Positions 1 through 9,125 of a stretch of DNA of 64,000 bases are shown one piece after another. The stretch's first letter is position 1. Every line of letters begins with the position of its first letter. A model generated the notes under the pieces. It saw nothing but the letters and a program-made list of their open reading frames with translations, made no database searches and was not told the origin of the DNA. Both the position numbers and the translations under genes were made by a program. The DNA comes from Aliidiomarina soli (GTDB lineage: Bacteria > Pseudomonadota > Gammaproteobacteria > Enterobacterales > Alteromonadaceae), in NCBI RefSeq assembly GCF_003986975.1, contig NZ_PIPO01000003.1, forward strand, positions 434,001 through 498,000. The letters are read 5' to 3'.

Positions 1-6
1 CATGGG

Positions 7-225
7 TTAGTGTAAATTGGATTCGATAATGAACTGGATGATGCCTTTGGCAACGAATCCTGCCATGCCCAGAAATAGTACCAGCCAGACCGCCCAGCGG
101 CCAAATTTTGGAACATCACCACGTTTCAGGACGTCCTGAATGGCAAGGCCAATAAGTAAAAAAAGCCCAGCTATTGCGAGGTTTGTCAGGAGGCTTTCAA
201 TTTGTTCAAAATTTTCAGAAAACAT
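7..225 (-). CDS. DUF2788 family small membrane protein
   Basis: A 72-residue protein with two hydrophobic segments (about residues 14-32 and 43-65) joined by a short loop containing KRGDVPKFGRW. The pattern matches DUF2788 proteins, short inner-membrane proteins of unknown function found beside ybfF and seqA in marine gammaproteobacteria. It lies downstream of ybfF on the same strand, with a gap of about 40 bases. No catalytic motif is visible. The family call comes from recognising the sequence pattern; no function can be assigned. Confidence 0.75.
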   Translation of the reverse strand: MFSENFEQIESLLTNLAIAGLFLLIGLAIQDVLKRGDVPKFGRWAVWLVLFLGMAGFVAKGIIQFIIESNLH

Positions 226-263
226 GGTACTACCTCAACCAAATCGGCGCGCATTCTAGCACA

Positions 264-1028
264 TTAGTGTTGCTCGAGAAAGTCACTCACCAGCTGATTA
301 AATTTCGCTGGTTGTTCTGCGTGCAGCCAGTGACCTGTCCCGGCTATAGTTTGCGGACGGGCATTTGGAAAACGGCTGCCAATGGCATCACTATGGGACT
401 GCTGGACATAGTCCGACAGTTCGCCGCGGATAAAGAGTACCGGCCCGGTGTACTGGCCGTCACGGGTGGGCTCACCAATCAGTGTCTGGTAGTTGTCCTG
501 CAGCGCTTCTAGATTAAAGCGCCAGTACCAGCGGTCATCTTCTTGACGCAGGTTTTTCAGCAGGAATTGACGTACGCCTTTGCTTTCAATTGATTTGGCA
601 AGTTCGCTGTCCGCTTGCTGGCGACTGCTCAATGCGTCCACATCGATGGCACAGAGTGCATCCAGAATCGAGCTGTGACGAGCATCATAGGCGACTGGGG
701 CAATGTCTGCGACTATTAGCGAGCGGACCCGGCTCGGATAGCGCAGGGCAATTTCCATTGCTATTTTACCGCCCATCGAGTGGCCGAGCAGATGAAACTG
801 GTCAAGGCCTTCGGCATCGGCAATTGCAATAACGTCCTCAGCCATGTCAGCGTAACTCATTGCTGAGGTATGCGGTGACTGGCCATGGTTACGTACATCC
901 AGGTTTATCACGCTGTAATGCTCATTCAGGCTGCGGCTAATACTTTTCAGGTTATCCAGGTCGCCAAATAAACCGTGAATGAGGATGACAGGTTCTCCGG
1001 AACCGCTACGCTCATAATTTAACTGCAT
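264..1028 (-). CDS. ybfF: alpha/beta hydrolase, YbfF-type esterase
   Basis: Alpha/beta hydrolase of 254 residues, the usual YbfF length. It has the oxyanion-loop motif HGLFG (residues 19-23), the nucleophile elbow GHSMGG with Ser84, and a late catalytic His in GTGHWLHAE. Such proteins are cytoplasmic esterases/thioesterases acting on short acyl esters; the physiological substrate is not established. ybfF lying divergent to seqA and pgm is the arrangement also found in E. coli, which supports the assignment. The start is the ATG before QLNYERSG, preceded by a purine-rich GGGAGATTTC. Confidence 0.9.
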   Translation of the reverse strand: MQLNYERSGSGEPVILIHGLFGDLDNLKSISRSLNEHYSVINLDVRNHGQSPHTSAMSYADMAEDVIAIADAEGLDQFHLLGHSMGGKIAMEIALRYPSRVRSLIVADIAPVAYDARHSSILDALCAIDVDALSSRQQADSELAKSIESKGVRQFLLKNLRQEDDRWYWRFNLEALQDNYQTLIGEPTRDGQYTGPVLFIRGELSDYVQQSHSDAIGSRFPNARPQTIAGTGHWLHAEQPAKFNQLVSDFLEQH

Positions 1029-1171
1029 GAAATCTCCCGATTACCAGCTATTCAGTAGAGAAAGTGCCACTATTGTCGCCCAGCTTAATCAACGGTGCAA
1101 TCAAAGAGCGCCTTGGGTATAATTGCGCGCATTAATGATCAAGCGTACAACAGAAAGCGACGGGTAATCAG

Positions 1172-1687
1172 ATGAAGCGTATTGAGATCGATGACGACAT
1201 ATACACCTACATTGCAGCGAATACTGAACACATCGGCGAAAGTGCATCAGATATTTTGCGTCGCCTGTTGCAGTTGCAGGAGACCTCGACCGTTGCAGAC
1301 CCAGTAACACCTGCAGCGACCAAGGTTGCCACGGCCGGAACGTCGACCCAGCGCACAGTCTTTGATGTCATCACCAGTGCCGATTTCGCCGCTGAGAAAA
1401 GCGTGGTAGGACGTTTCCTGCATATTCTGTCGATGCTGTATCGTTGCCACGGCGATGCGTTTCAGGTGGTACTGGATATTAAGGGCCGCGACCGCATTTA
1501 CTTTGCGACCAGCGAACAAGCCTTACTGGAAAGTGGTAACAGCACCAACCCTAAGCAAATTCCACAGTCGCCATATTGGGTGATCACAAACAGCAACACG
1601 ACAAAAAAGAAATCTATGTTGACCCAGGTCGCAACCGGACTGGGGTATACCCCGACAGACGCGGAAAAAATCAGGGACTTTCTATAA
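1172..1687 (+). CDS. seqA: negative modulator of initiation of replication SeqA
   Basis: SeqA binds hemimethylated GATC sites, sequesters oriC after initiation and organises newly replicated DNA. The N-terminal multimerisation motif (MKRIEIDDDIYTYIA, then GESASDILRRLL) is clear. After a variable linker (about residues 45-65) comes the C-terminal DNA-binding domain, with VGRFLHILSMLYRCH and a region ending near KIRDFL. At 171 residues it is slightly shorter than the E. coli protein (181), the difference being in the linker. It ends directly against the pgm start (stop at 1685-1687, ATG at 1688), so the two are probably co-transcribed, as in relatives. SeqA also implies Dam methylation in this organism. 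Confidence 0.97.
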   Translation: MKRIEIDDDIYTYIAANTEHIGESASDILRRLLQLQETSTVADPVTPAATKVATAGTSTQRTVFDVITSADFAAEKSVVGRFLHILSMLYRCHGDAFQVVLDIKGRDRIYFATSEQALLESGNSTNPKQIPQSPYWVITNSNTTKKKSMLTQVATGLGYTPTDAEKIRDFL

Positions 1688-3328
1688 ATGAGTATTCATC
1701 CTCGAGCAGGTCAGCCAGCGCAAACCAGCGATCTGGTCAATCTTGCCCAGCTAATGACCCAGTATTATGTGCGTGAACCGAATATGCGCCTGCCAGCACA
1801 GCAGGTTAGTTTTGGTACCTCAGGCCATCGTGGCAGTGCATTGCTGGGCTCTTTCAACGAAACCCATATTCTTGCCATTAGCCAGGCTATTGTGGCCTAT
1901 CGCAAAGAGCAGGGCATCGATGGGCCGCTGATGCTCGGTAAAGATACCCATGCGTTGTCGGAAGCCGCATTTGCTACCGCACTCGAAGTATTTATTGGCA
2001 ACGGCCTGGAAGTGCATGTACAGGACGACCTTGGGTATACGCCAACCCCGGTTATCAGCCAGCAAATTGTTAAGTACAACCGCGGCCGTAGCAGTGGTTT
2101 AGCGGATGGGGTGGTAATCACTCCGTCGCACAACCCCCCGCAGGATGGTGGTTTTAAATACAATCCCAGCCATGGTGGTCCGGCGGACGGTGAGGTAACC
2201 AAAACCATTCAGGAATACGCCAACGCACTGATTGTCAGTGAGTTGATGGGTGTTGAAGTAGTGAGTTACGAGCAAGCGTTAGGTTCAAAGCGTTTGCGTA
2301 AGCAGGACTGGATTGCTGATTATGTAGCAGGCCTGGCCAATGTGATCGATATGACTGCGATTAAAGATGCCAAGGTACGTATAGCGGTGGATGCGCTAGG
2401 CGGCTCAGGTGCCGACTACTGGCGTGCCGTACGCGATTATTATGGGCTGGATATTACGCTGTTTAATGACCACGTGGACCCGTCGTTCTCGTTTATGACC
2501 CTGGATAAAGACGGCAAGATCCGCATGGATTGTTCGTCGCCGTATGCGATGGCCGGCCTGGTTGCGCGCAAAGGTGATTTTGATGTCGCAGTGGGCAACG
2601 ATCCGGACTTTGACCGCCACGGCATTGTGACTCAGGCAGGCTTAATGAATCCGAATCATTATCTGGCCGTCGCGATTGATTATTTGTGCCGCAATCGTAA
2701 CTGGAAACAAGACTCAGCGGTGGGTAAGACCCTGGTCTCCAGTGGCGTGATTGATCGGGTTGTCGCTGGGCTTGAGCGTCCACTGATGGAAGTGCCTGTG
2801 GGCTTTAAATGGTTTGCCGAGGGGCTCAACCATGGCAACCTGGTTTTTGCGGGTGAAGAAAGTGCCGGCGCCAGCTTCCTGGATATGGATGGTCAGGCCT
2901 GGAGTACCGACAAAGATGGCATCATTATGTGTCTGCTGGCGGCTGAAATTCAGGCTCGTAGCGGCAAATCGGCAAGTGATTACTATCAGGATCTGGAAAG
3001 TAAATATGGTCGCTCGTATTACCAGCGTGTCGATACCAGCGCCGATGAAGATATGATGGACGCCTTTAAGCAGTTGCCTCAGAAGTCTATTAAGCTGACT
3101 GAATTCGCTGGTGAAACGGTGACCTCGGTGCTGACTAAAGCGCCGGGCAACAAAGCACTCTTCGGTGGCCTGAAAGTGGTCACTGAGAATGGCTGGTTTG
3201 CTGTGCGCCCCTCAGGTACCGAACCAGTTTATAAAGTCTATGCAGAAAGCCTGAAAAGTGCTGAGCATCTGGCTCTTATTCACCAGCAAGCCGCTGAGCT
3301 ACTGACAACCTTGTTAAAGGCAGACTAA
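1688..3328 (+). CDS. pgm: phosphoglucomutase (alpha-D-glucose phosphate-specific)
   Basis: Interconverts glucose 1-phosphate and glucose 6-phosphate, feeding glycogen, UDP-glucose and envelope polysaccharide synthesis. At 546 residues it is full length for the bacterial Pgm family. Visible motifs are the phosphoserine loop TPSHNPPQDGG, the Mg-binding loop GNDPDFDRHG, the sugar-binding GEESAGASF and the phosphate-binding RPSGTEPVYK near the C terminus. The ATG follows the seqA stop without a gap, indicating translational coupling. All key residues are in place and nothing unusual is seen. Confidence 0.97.
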   Translation: MSIHPRAGQPAQTSDLVNLAQLMTQYYVREPNMRLPAQQVSFGTSGHRGSALLGSFNETHILAISQAIVAYRKEQGIDGPLMLGKDTHALSEAAFATALEVFIGNGLEVHVQDDLGYTPTPVISQQIVKYNRGRSSGLADGVVITPSHNPPQDGGFKYNPSHGGPADGEVTKTIQEYANALIVSELMGVEVVSYEQALGSKRLRKQDWIADYVAGLANVIDMTAIKDAKVRIAVDALGGSGADYWRAVRDYYGLDITLFNDHVDPSFSFMTLDKDGKIRMDCSSPYAMAGLVARKGDFDVAVGNDPDFDRHGIVTQAGLMNPNHYLAVAIDYLCRNRNWKQDSAVGKTLVSSGVIDRVVAGLERPLMEVPVGFKWFAEGLNHGNLVFAGEESAGASFLDMDGQAWSTDKDGIIMCLLAAEIQARSGKSASDYYQDLESKYGRSYYQRVDTSADEDMMDAFKQLPQKSIKLTEFAGETVTSVLTKAPGNKALFGGLKVVTENGWFAVRPSGTEPVYKVYAESLKSAEHLALIHQQAAELLTTLLKAD

Positions 3329-3354
3329 TCTAAAATCTACCCCCTGCGGCAGCG

Positions 3355-4677
3355 CTATTGGTTATCCTGACGCTGCTGCGGGATGGTGATTTCCGGTAAA
3401 TCGTCGAGTGGAACATGCGGGGCTTCACTCTCATCTTCTTCTTCGGCTTCACTTTCGACCAGTGAACTGAGTAATTCTTCAGACGGTGTTGAGTGCCCCA
3501 GGCTGGTCAACACAGTATGACCCTGGTCGGCAGCTTTCGGACGGCGTGTGGTGCGGTATACCGCATACAAACAGATAATCGCAGTCAGGCTGGCCATCAG
3601 CAAAAAGAAAAACTCGACAGCACCAAACTGCATCAGGGCAGCGACTGAAGGCGCACCGATAATAGCGCCAATGCCGCCAACTTTGATAATTGAACCCGTG
3701 GCGCCGACCATTTGTTCGGTTTCCAGATAATCACTGGTATGAGCCATGGCCAGTGAATACACCGGCAGCAGACACCCGCCGAGTATGGCCATGAAGGTGA
3801 ATATCAGATAGGGCGTATCGCCATCCAGACGCGACAACACCACCGCGGTCAGGGTGCCGACGGCGGCAACGCCGGCCAGCACTAAACGGCGGTCAACACG
3901 GTCAGAGAGCAGCCCAATCGGAGTTTGCAGCACCAGGCCGCCAAATATAAAAGCAGCCATAAAAATGGTGACCTGGGCTACGCTGAGCCCAATGTAAGTG
4001 GCATATACCGGACCAATGCCATAAAACATGGCATAACAGGCCTGAATGATAAACGCCGCAGCAATACCAAGCGGAGCCTGTTTAAGCAGGAAGCGGATTG
4101 GCACTTTGCCGCTTGAGGCGCTGTTCGGTTCGGACGATATGGTGGCCAGAATCGGGATCAGTGATAAATTGATTAACAGCGCAATAATGACAAACGGCAC
4201 AAAGGTCCCGGGATCGGCAATACCCAGAATAAGCTGGCCGGTGATCAGTCCCGCATAAATTAGCACCAGGTAAACCGAGAGCATGGCACCGCGGTTGCGG
4301 TTGTCAGCCATGGTGTTAAGCCAGCTTTCGGCAATCACGAACATCGCCGAAATAGCAAAGCCGCTGACGAACCGGGCGAGGAACCAGACCACAGGGTCAA
4401 CCCATACGGACTGCAGCAGCACGGCCGCTGAAGCAAGCGCGGCGAGACCACCAAAGGCTCGAATGTAGCCCACCCGACGAATATCCTTGGGCGCGCGGGT
4501 AGTACCAAATAGAAAGCCAATGAAGTAGGCTGACATGATAATACCCGTGGTCATGGTCGAGAAACCTTCGATGGTCGCCCGTAAACTGAGCAGGGTACTG
4601 GTCATGCCGACACAGAGGCCGATCAGCGTCATGGTCGTTAAGAGTGAGCTGACAGCGCGCAACTGTTGTCTAAGCAT
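3355..4677 (-). CDS. MFS transporter, YcaD-like
   Basis: A 440-residue major facilitator with about 12 hydrophobic segments. The loop DRVDRR after transmembrane segment 8 and a QTPIGLLSDRVDRR stretch match the MFS signature region. The overall pattern, with ESWLNTMADNRNRGAM in the first half, is that of the YcaD-like group of uncharacterised MFS proteins. The substrate is unknown. The C-terminal tail (about the last 45 residues) is very acidic and presumably cytoplasmic. It is convergent with pgm and followed divergently by the DUF2066 gene. Confidence 0.85.
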   Translation of the reverse strand: MLRQQLRAVSSLLTTMTLIGLCVGMTSTLLSLRATIEGFSTMTTGIIMSAYFIGFLFGTTRAPKDIRRVGYIRAFGGLAALASAAVLLQSVWVDPVVWFLARFVSGFAISAMFVIAESWLNTMADNRNRGAMLSVYLVLIYAGLITGQLILGIADPGTFVPFVIIALLINLSLIPILATISSEPNSASSGKVPIRFLLKQAPLGIAAAFIIQACYAMFYGIGPVYATYIGLSVAQVTIFMAAFIFGGLVLQTPIGLLSDRVDRRLVLAGVAAVGTLTAVVLSRLDGDTPYLIFTFMAILGGCLLPVYSLAMAHTSDYLETEQMVGATGSIIKVGGIGAIIGAPSVAALMQFGAVEFFFLLMASLTAIICLYAVYRTTRRPKAADQGHTVLTSLGHSTPSEELLSSLVESEAEEEDESEAPHVPLDDLPEITIPQQRQDNQ

Positions 4678-4841
4678 GATTAAAGCCTTAAAAATTCGAC
4701 AAAATGTTCAGTAATAGCGGTACTTTAGCAGGACTCCGACGGTGAAGCCAGTTTGCTCAGTGGTTATCCACAGGTTGTCACTTGCTGGAATCGCTTTGGC
4801 TGTTTATTATCCCCTTACACCACTTAAGACAGGCAGGTAAC

Positions 4842-5954
4842 GTGCATTTTCTTTTAGTTAGCCTTAACTGGGCCAAAAGCTGGGTCAAACCCAGCCAGGT
4901 TACGCTGTTCAGCTATCCGCTGCGGGTCACCTCGCTGACCGTCCTGTTGTTGCTGAGCGGGACCGTTCAGAGCAATGAAATCACTGATTTATATGAGAGT
5001 CGCCTGGCGGTTGAGTCACAGTCCCGTGACGAACGTCAGGATGCACTGCGCAACGCGTTCGAGCAAGTGTTGGTGAAAGTGTCCGGACATCAGGCGGTGC
5101 TGGAAAAAGACGCGGTTCGCTCAGAGCTGGGCCGTCACACTAACTACTTGGTGCAATACAGTTATGCGACTGAGGGGCGGCAACTTTTATTGCGCGCTCA
5201 GTTCGACGAACGACGCATAGAAGAATTATTGCGCCGTGCGGATGCGACATACTGGAGCGCACGCCGACCAAACGTGATGTTGTGGATTGCCACTGACGAG
5301 GATCGCGGTGTGCAACTGCTTGGCCGTGAACGTGACAGCAGGTTGATTGACGCTTTGCGCGAACAGGCACAATGGCGCGGAATGCCAATTAGCTTCCCCT
5401 TGCTCGACCTAACCGATCGCATGCTGGTGAGCCCAAGTGATGTCTGGGGACGATTTGATGTGCCGGTATTAGAAGCGACTAAACGTTACCCGGCTGATGG
5501 CGTTGTGATGCTGCGGGTGCAGCAGGTCGATGACCAGCGTTGGCGCGGGCAGTGGACCCTGGTGGTGGGTAACACAAGACGCAACGGACAAAGTTATGCC
5601 GCAGATCTGGAAGCGCTGGGTAAGGACGTTATGAATGAGGTGACCGAGCGGGTGGCCGCAGAATACGCGGTCACCTATGGTGAGGCATCGGAAGGGGACC
5701 TTACCATCCGGGTTACTAATTTGCTGGACCTGGAGCGGGTGCTTGAAGCCGAAACCATGCTAGGTCGCCTTGGCGCCGTTGAGCGAGTCACCTTAACCCG
5801 GTATCACCAGGGGACCGCCGAATTCAAACTGCGTCTGCTGGGCGATGTGGGGCGGGCCTTGCAGGCGCTTGAGCTGGAGAACCGAATGGAGCCGGTGGTG
5901 GATCCATGGAGTGGTACGGCAACCCCCGTCATGGAGTATCGATGGCTGCGGTAG
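4842..5954 (+). CDS. DUF2066 family secreted/periplasmic protein
   Basis: Conserved protein of unknown function that typically precedes hda in marine gammaproteobacteria. I place the start at GTG 4842, preceded by AGGCAGG; a TTG at 4782 would lengthen the reading frame to 390 residues. A hydrophobic stretch (VTSLTVLLLLSGTVQS) followed by SNEITDLYES looks like a signal peptide with cleavage near QS-NE. The mature part begins with the family's conserved region AFEQVLVKVSGHQAVL. Its 3' end overlaps the hda start by 13 bases, so the two genes are coupled. No enzymatic motif is recognised. Confidence 0.8.
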   Translation: MHFLLVSLNWAKSWVKPSQVTLFSYPLRVTSLTVLLLLSGTVQSNEITDLYESRLAVESQSRDERQDALRNAFEQVLVKVSGHQAVLEKDAVRSELGRHTNYLVQYSYATEGRQLLLRAQFDERRIEELLRRADATYWSARRPNVMLWIATDEDRGVQLLGRERDSRLIDALREQAQWRGMPISFPLLDLTDRMLVSPSDVWGRFDVPVLEATKRYPADGVVMLRVQQVDDQRWRGQWTLVVGNTRRNGQSYAADLEALGKDVMNEVTERVAAEYAVTYGEASEGDLTIRVTNLLDLERVLEAETMLGRLGAVERVTLTRYHQGTAEFKLRLLGDVGRALQALELENRMEPVVDPWSGTATPVMEYRWLR

Positions 5955-6661
5955 CGACAGTTGGCACGCAACTGGCGTTACCTGTCTTGTTGCCGGATGA
6001 CGCCCTATTTAAAACCTTTGAAAGTGGACCTAATCAGGAACTGCTGAGTGCCCTGACTGCATTAACCGGTGAGTCGGTGGCCCAAACCTCTGTCTACTTC
6101 TGGGGTGGCCGTGGGCGTGGTAAAACCCATCTCCTGCATGCGGTTTGTGCGGCAGCTGGTCACACTCATCTGCAGGTGATGTATATCCCACTGGCAGACT
6201 TTAGCGACCCAATGCACATCAGCCTGCTACAGGGGCTTGATGAGTATGATCTGATTTGTCTGGATGATATTGATGCTGTCACTCAGTCACGCGAATGGTG
6301 TGTCGCATTATTTGAATTATACAACCGGGTGTCAGATTCAGGCAAAGGTCGTCTGGTTATTTCGGCATCGGTGTCGCCGCTGGCACTTCCTTGTGCGTTG
6401 CCTGATCTGCGTTCGCGGCTGCAGGCAACCACCAGTTTCCAGTTGCACAAGCTGGACGATGAAGGTCGTATGCGTGCGCTGCAAACTCATGCAGCACAAC
6501 GAGGACTGCAACTGGAACCTGAGGTTGCTCAATTTATCGTGCAGCGGGTGAGCCGCGATATGCATCAGTTGATGGCCATTCTCAATCAACTGGATAAAGC
6601 GTCGATGGCTCAGCAACGACGCTTAACGGTTCCTTTCGCCAAACAAACCCTGTCAATCTGA
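5942..6661 (+). CDS. hda: DnaA regulatory inactivator Hda
   Basis: Hda binds the DNA-loaded sliding clamp and stimulates ATP hydrolysis by DnaA (RIDA), preventing over-initiation. I chose ATG 5942 because it gives an N terminus with the clamp-binding motif TQLALP, equivalent to the QL-LP motif of E. coli Hda. The AAA+ fold follows: a P-loop variant GGRGRGKTH, Walker B LICLDDID, a sensor-like VISASVSP, and the C-terminal KLTIPFVK-like RRLTVPFAKQ. Length is 239 residues, normal for the family. It overlaps the upstream DUF2066 gene and converges on the DUF2069 gene. Confidence 0.95.
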   Translation: MAAVATVGTQLALPVLLPDDALFKTFESGPNQELLSALTALTGESVAQTSVYFWGGRGRGKTHLLHAVCAAAGHTHLQVMYIPLADFSDPMHISLLQGLDEYDLICLDDIDAVTQSREWCVALFELYNRVSDSGKGRLVISASVSPLALPCALPDLRSRLQATTSFQLHKLDDEGRMRALQTHAAQRGLQLEPEVAQFIVQRVSRDMHQLMAILNQLDKASMAQQRRLTVPFAKQTLSI

Positions 6662-7066
6662 CGACGGCGCTTTGCCCGCGTTGCTTACTTGCCCTTTCTT
6701 TTTCAGTCCCAGGCCTTGCTCACGTCCTGCATAGCGCGCGTAGAAGGTTGCCCCAATAAAGGCCAGCGTGGTTAATACCAGTTCAATACCGGCATACAGG
6801 CGTTCATCCGGGTGGGTGTACAAGGTGGTCAGGCTGTGCAAAAAGTACAGCATTAGGACAAAGTTAGCCCACGCGTGGGTGTACGGATTGCCTTGCAGGA
6901 TCCCTTTCAACGGAAATAACAGTGGAATGCCCCACATGGCTAACTTAAGCCACACAGAAAGAGTTTCGCTAGGGGCTATCCAGGCATGCCAAAGAATGAC
7001 CCATAGCAGCAATAACGGGTAGCTGAATAAGGTAAGGCGACGGTAAAAAAGAGGATTAGTTGGCAT
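6653..7066 (-). CDS. DUF2069 family membrane protein
   Basis: A 137-residue protein with four hydrophobic segments (about 10-28, 40-55, 65-82 and 92-110). The PLLFPLKGILQGNPYTHAWANF motif region is characteristic of DUF2069 membrane proteins. Its function is unknown. Its start abuts the arsC-like gene upstream (stop at 7067), so the two are translated as a pair, and its 3' end overlaps hda by nine bases on the opposite strand. The C-terminal tail is basic and probably cytoplasmic. Confidence 0.85.
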   Translation of the reverse strand: MPTNPLFYRRLTLFSYPLLLLWVILWHAWIAPSETLSVWLKLAMWGIPLLFPLKGILQGNPYTHAWANFVLMLYFLHSLTTLYTHPDERLYAGIELVLTTLAFIGATFYARYAGREQGLGLKKKGQVSNAGKAPSSD

Positions 7067-7417
7067 CTACAGCAGCTCCAGCACAGTTTCAGGGGGGCGG
7101 CCAATCCGCGCGGCGTTACCTTTGATAACGATGGGTCGTTCAATTAATTTGGGATGCTCTGCCAATAGTTGGGGCCACTCAGCTGCTGCAGGGGGCTGCT
7201 CAGATAAACCAAGCTCTTTATACAATGGTTCCTTGCGACGGACCATCGACTCAATACCATCTGCCAGTTTGCCGGCAATGGATTCAATCTGTGCTGCTGT
7301 CAGTGGCTCTTTTAAATACTCAATAATAGTGGGCTCGATACCGTTCTCCTGCAGCAGCGCCAGGGTTTGACGGCTTTTTGAACAACGTGGGTTATGTATA
7401 ATCTGGTATTCGCTCAT
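7067..7417 (-). CDS. arsC: ArsC/Spx-family thioredoxin-fold protein, YfgD-like
   Basis: A 116-residue member of the arsenate reductase (glutaredoxin-type) family. The catalytic-site motif is NPRCSKSRQTL with Cys12, and RPIVIKGNAARIGRPPE near the C terminus matches the arsenate-binding region of ArsC. The neighbourhood (DUF2069, bepA, perM, hda) is the same as for E. coli YfgD, so this is the housekeeping paralogue rather than an ars-operon enzyme. Whether it reduces arsenate is not known from the sequence. It directly precedes the DUF2069 gene. Confidence 0.88.
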   Translation of the reverse strand: MSEYQIIHNPRCSKSRQTLALLQENGIEPTIIEYLKEPLTAAQIESIAGKLADGIESMVRRKEPLYKELGLSEQPPAAAEWPQLLAEHPKLIERPIVIKGNAARIGRPPETVLELL

Positions 7418-7484
7418 GGTTTTCGTTCCTCGAACCGCTATCGCCTGGGAACAGGCTTAAGAAAGGCTGCATGATAGCGAATTT

Positions 7485-8969
7485 TTACATATTCATCACC
7501 CGTTCACGGTCATTATTGAGGCGTCGGACCTGATCAATCCGGCCCTGTACCCGCTGTCTGGCCAGTGTACGGTTATCCGGCAATTTACTGTAGGCGTGGT
7601 GAAGTTCCTCAATTGCCATGTCGAAGATCCCACGCAGAATAAGTACTTCAGCCTGCGCTTCATGCATAGCTACTGCGTCACCGGATTGTTGGTGCGCTTC
7701 AAATAGCAGCTCGTAGGCTACCCGGTCATCACGGTTATGCAGAATATAATCATTGAGTATCTTAACCGACAGCTCATAGTTGCCGCCCCGGTTTGCGGCG
7801 TACGCCAGGTTGAGGGTGATTACCTGATTATTGGGTCGGCGAATGTAAGCTTCTGTTAAAAACTCTATCGCTTCGTCGAAGCGTCGCTGGCCGAGCCAGA
7901 TATCGGTGGTGGTATCGATATAGAAAAGGTTTAACGGGTCTTTTTCCCGCAGTGCGGCCACAATATCTTCGGCTTCAGCGTAGCGTTCCAGTTCATACAA
8001 AGCTAACGCCTGACCATAGCGAGCGGCATCTTTCTTGTGCTGATGGTTGTGCTCAGCGCGGCGCTCGTTGGCTTGCATGGTGGTCAGCATGTCGCGCGCG
8101 TTGGTGGAGCCATAGCGCACGGCGACCCGGGTTTTTGCCAGTTCAAACTGAAGGGACGGGGGGACCCGACGGTCAGGCAGTTGATCTGCCCGCGCCCTGG
8201 TATCGGAAATCCGTGATTCGGGCAGGGGGTGGGTTACCAGATATTGCGGTACCTGAGTAGAATATCGATACTGCGCCGCCAGTCGACTGAAAAAACGAGG
8301 GGCGCCCTGTGCATCAAAGCCAGCTTCCGCCAGCGTGGTCATGCCAAATCGGTCAGCCTCAAGTTCAAATTGACGGGTATAGTTGATTTGTCGCTGCTGG
8401 ATACCCGCCATGCTTCCGGTCATAACCGCCATGCCTAACTGTGGGTTGGCCATGGCCAGGATCAGGCCACCGATGACCTGGGCAATACTGACCGGAGCGG
8501 CGGCAGACATACGTTCCATATTACGGGCAATATGGCGCTGCGTCACATGAGCGATTTCATGCGCCACCACAGAGGCCAGCTCCGACTCGTCTTCAGCCTG
8601 TTCAATGAGCCCGGTATGAATACCAATGTAGCCACCGAGAAAAGCGAAAGCGTTGATGTTGGGGTCACGGATCCAAAAGAAGGTAAACGGAAAGCGGACG
8701 TTGTCTGAATGGCGCACCAGGCGGTTGCCGAGGTCGCTTAAGTACTCTTTAAGCACCGGATCTTCAACCATCGGCGCCTGAGCTCGCATTTGGCGCATAT
8801 AATAGTCACCGATCAGGCGTTCGCGATCGATCGACATGGTGCCGCCAGCAGCGGTGCCGATGGTTGGCAGATCGGGCCGTTGCTGTGCATGCGCGCTACT
8901 AAACGTGAGCATAGCGGTCAGCAGCCATGCCGCAGTCAATGCCAGCCAGCGAATTCCCCAAAATGACAT
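7485..8969 (-). CDS. bepA: periplasmic M48 metalloprotease and chaperone BepA
   Basis: BepA (YfgC) works in the periplasm on outer-membrane protein and LptD assembly, degrading stalled substrates. The protein has a signal peptide (hydrophobic LALTAAWLLTAMLTF, cleavage near AHA-QQ), the zinc motif HEIAH, a downstream ELEADRFG glutamate/zinc-ligand motif, and a C-terminal half of TPR-like helices with an NLAYAANRGGNYELSVKIL repeat. I use the internal ATG before SFWGIRW; an ATG 15 bases further upstream is also possible. At about 494 residues it matches the family. The arsC-like gene follows on the same strand. Confidence 0.92.
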   Translation of the reverse strand: MSFWGIRWLALTAAWLLTAMLTFSSAHAQQRPDLPTIGTAAGGTMSIDRERLIGDYYMRQMRAQAPMVEDPVLKEYLSDLGNRLVRHSDNVRFPFTFFWIRDPNINAFAFLGGYIGIHTGLIEQAEDESELASVVAHEIAHVTQRHIARNMERMSAAAPVSIAQVIGGLILAMANPQLGMAVMTGSMAGIQQRQINYTRQFELEADRFGMTTLAEAGFDAQGAPRFFSRLAAQYRYSTQVPQYLVTHPLPESRISDTRARADQLPDRRVPPSLQFELAKTRVAVRYGSTNARDMLTTMQANERRAEHNHQHKKDAARYGQALALYELERYAEAEDIVAALREKDPLNLFYIDTTTDIWLGQRRFDEAIEFLTEAYIRRPNNQVITLNLAYAANRGGNYELSVKILNDYILHNRDDRVAYELLFEAHQQSGDAVAMHEAQAEVLILRGIFDMAIEELHHAYSKLPDNRTLARQRVQGRIDQVRRLNNDRERVMNM

Positions 8970-9125
8970 ACAATTACCACCCATTGGCGTTTTAATTCCT
9001 GTTAACTAAGGTTAAAAGTCTACGGTGCTACCTGGCTGTTGTCGATAGTGCAGTGGTATCATGCCTAACGAACTACAACGCAGCTATGCAAAGTTACAAA
9101 CACAAGCAAGGGAAACAGGTACCTT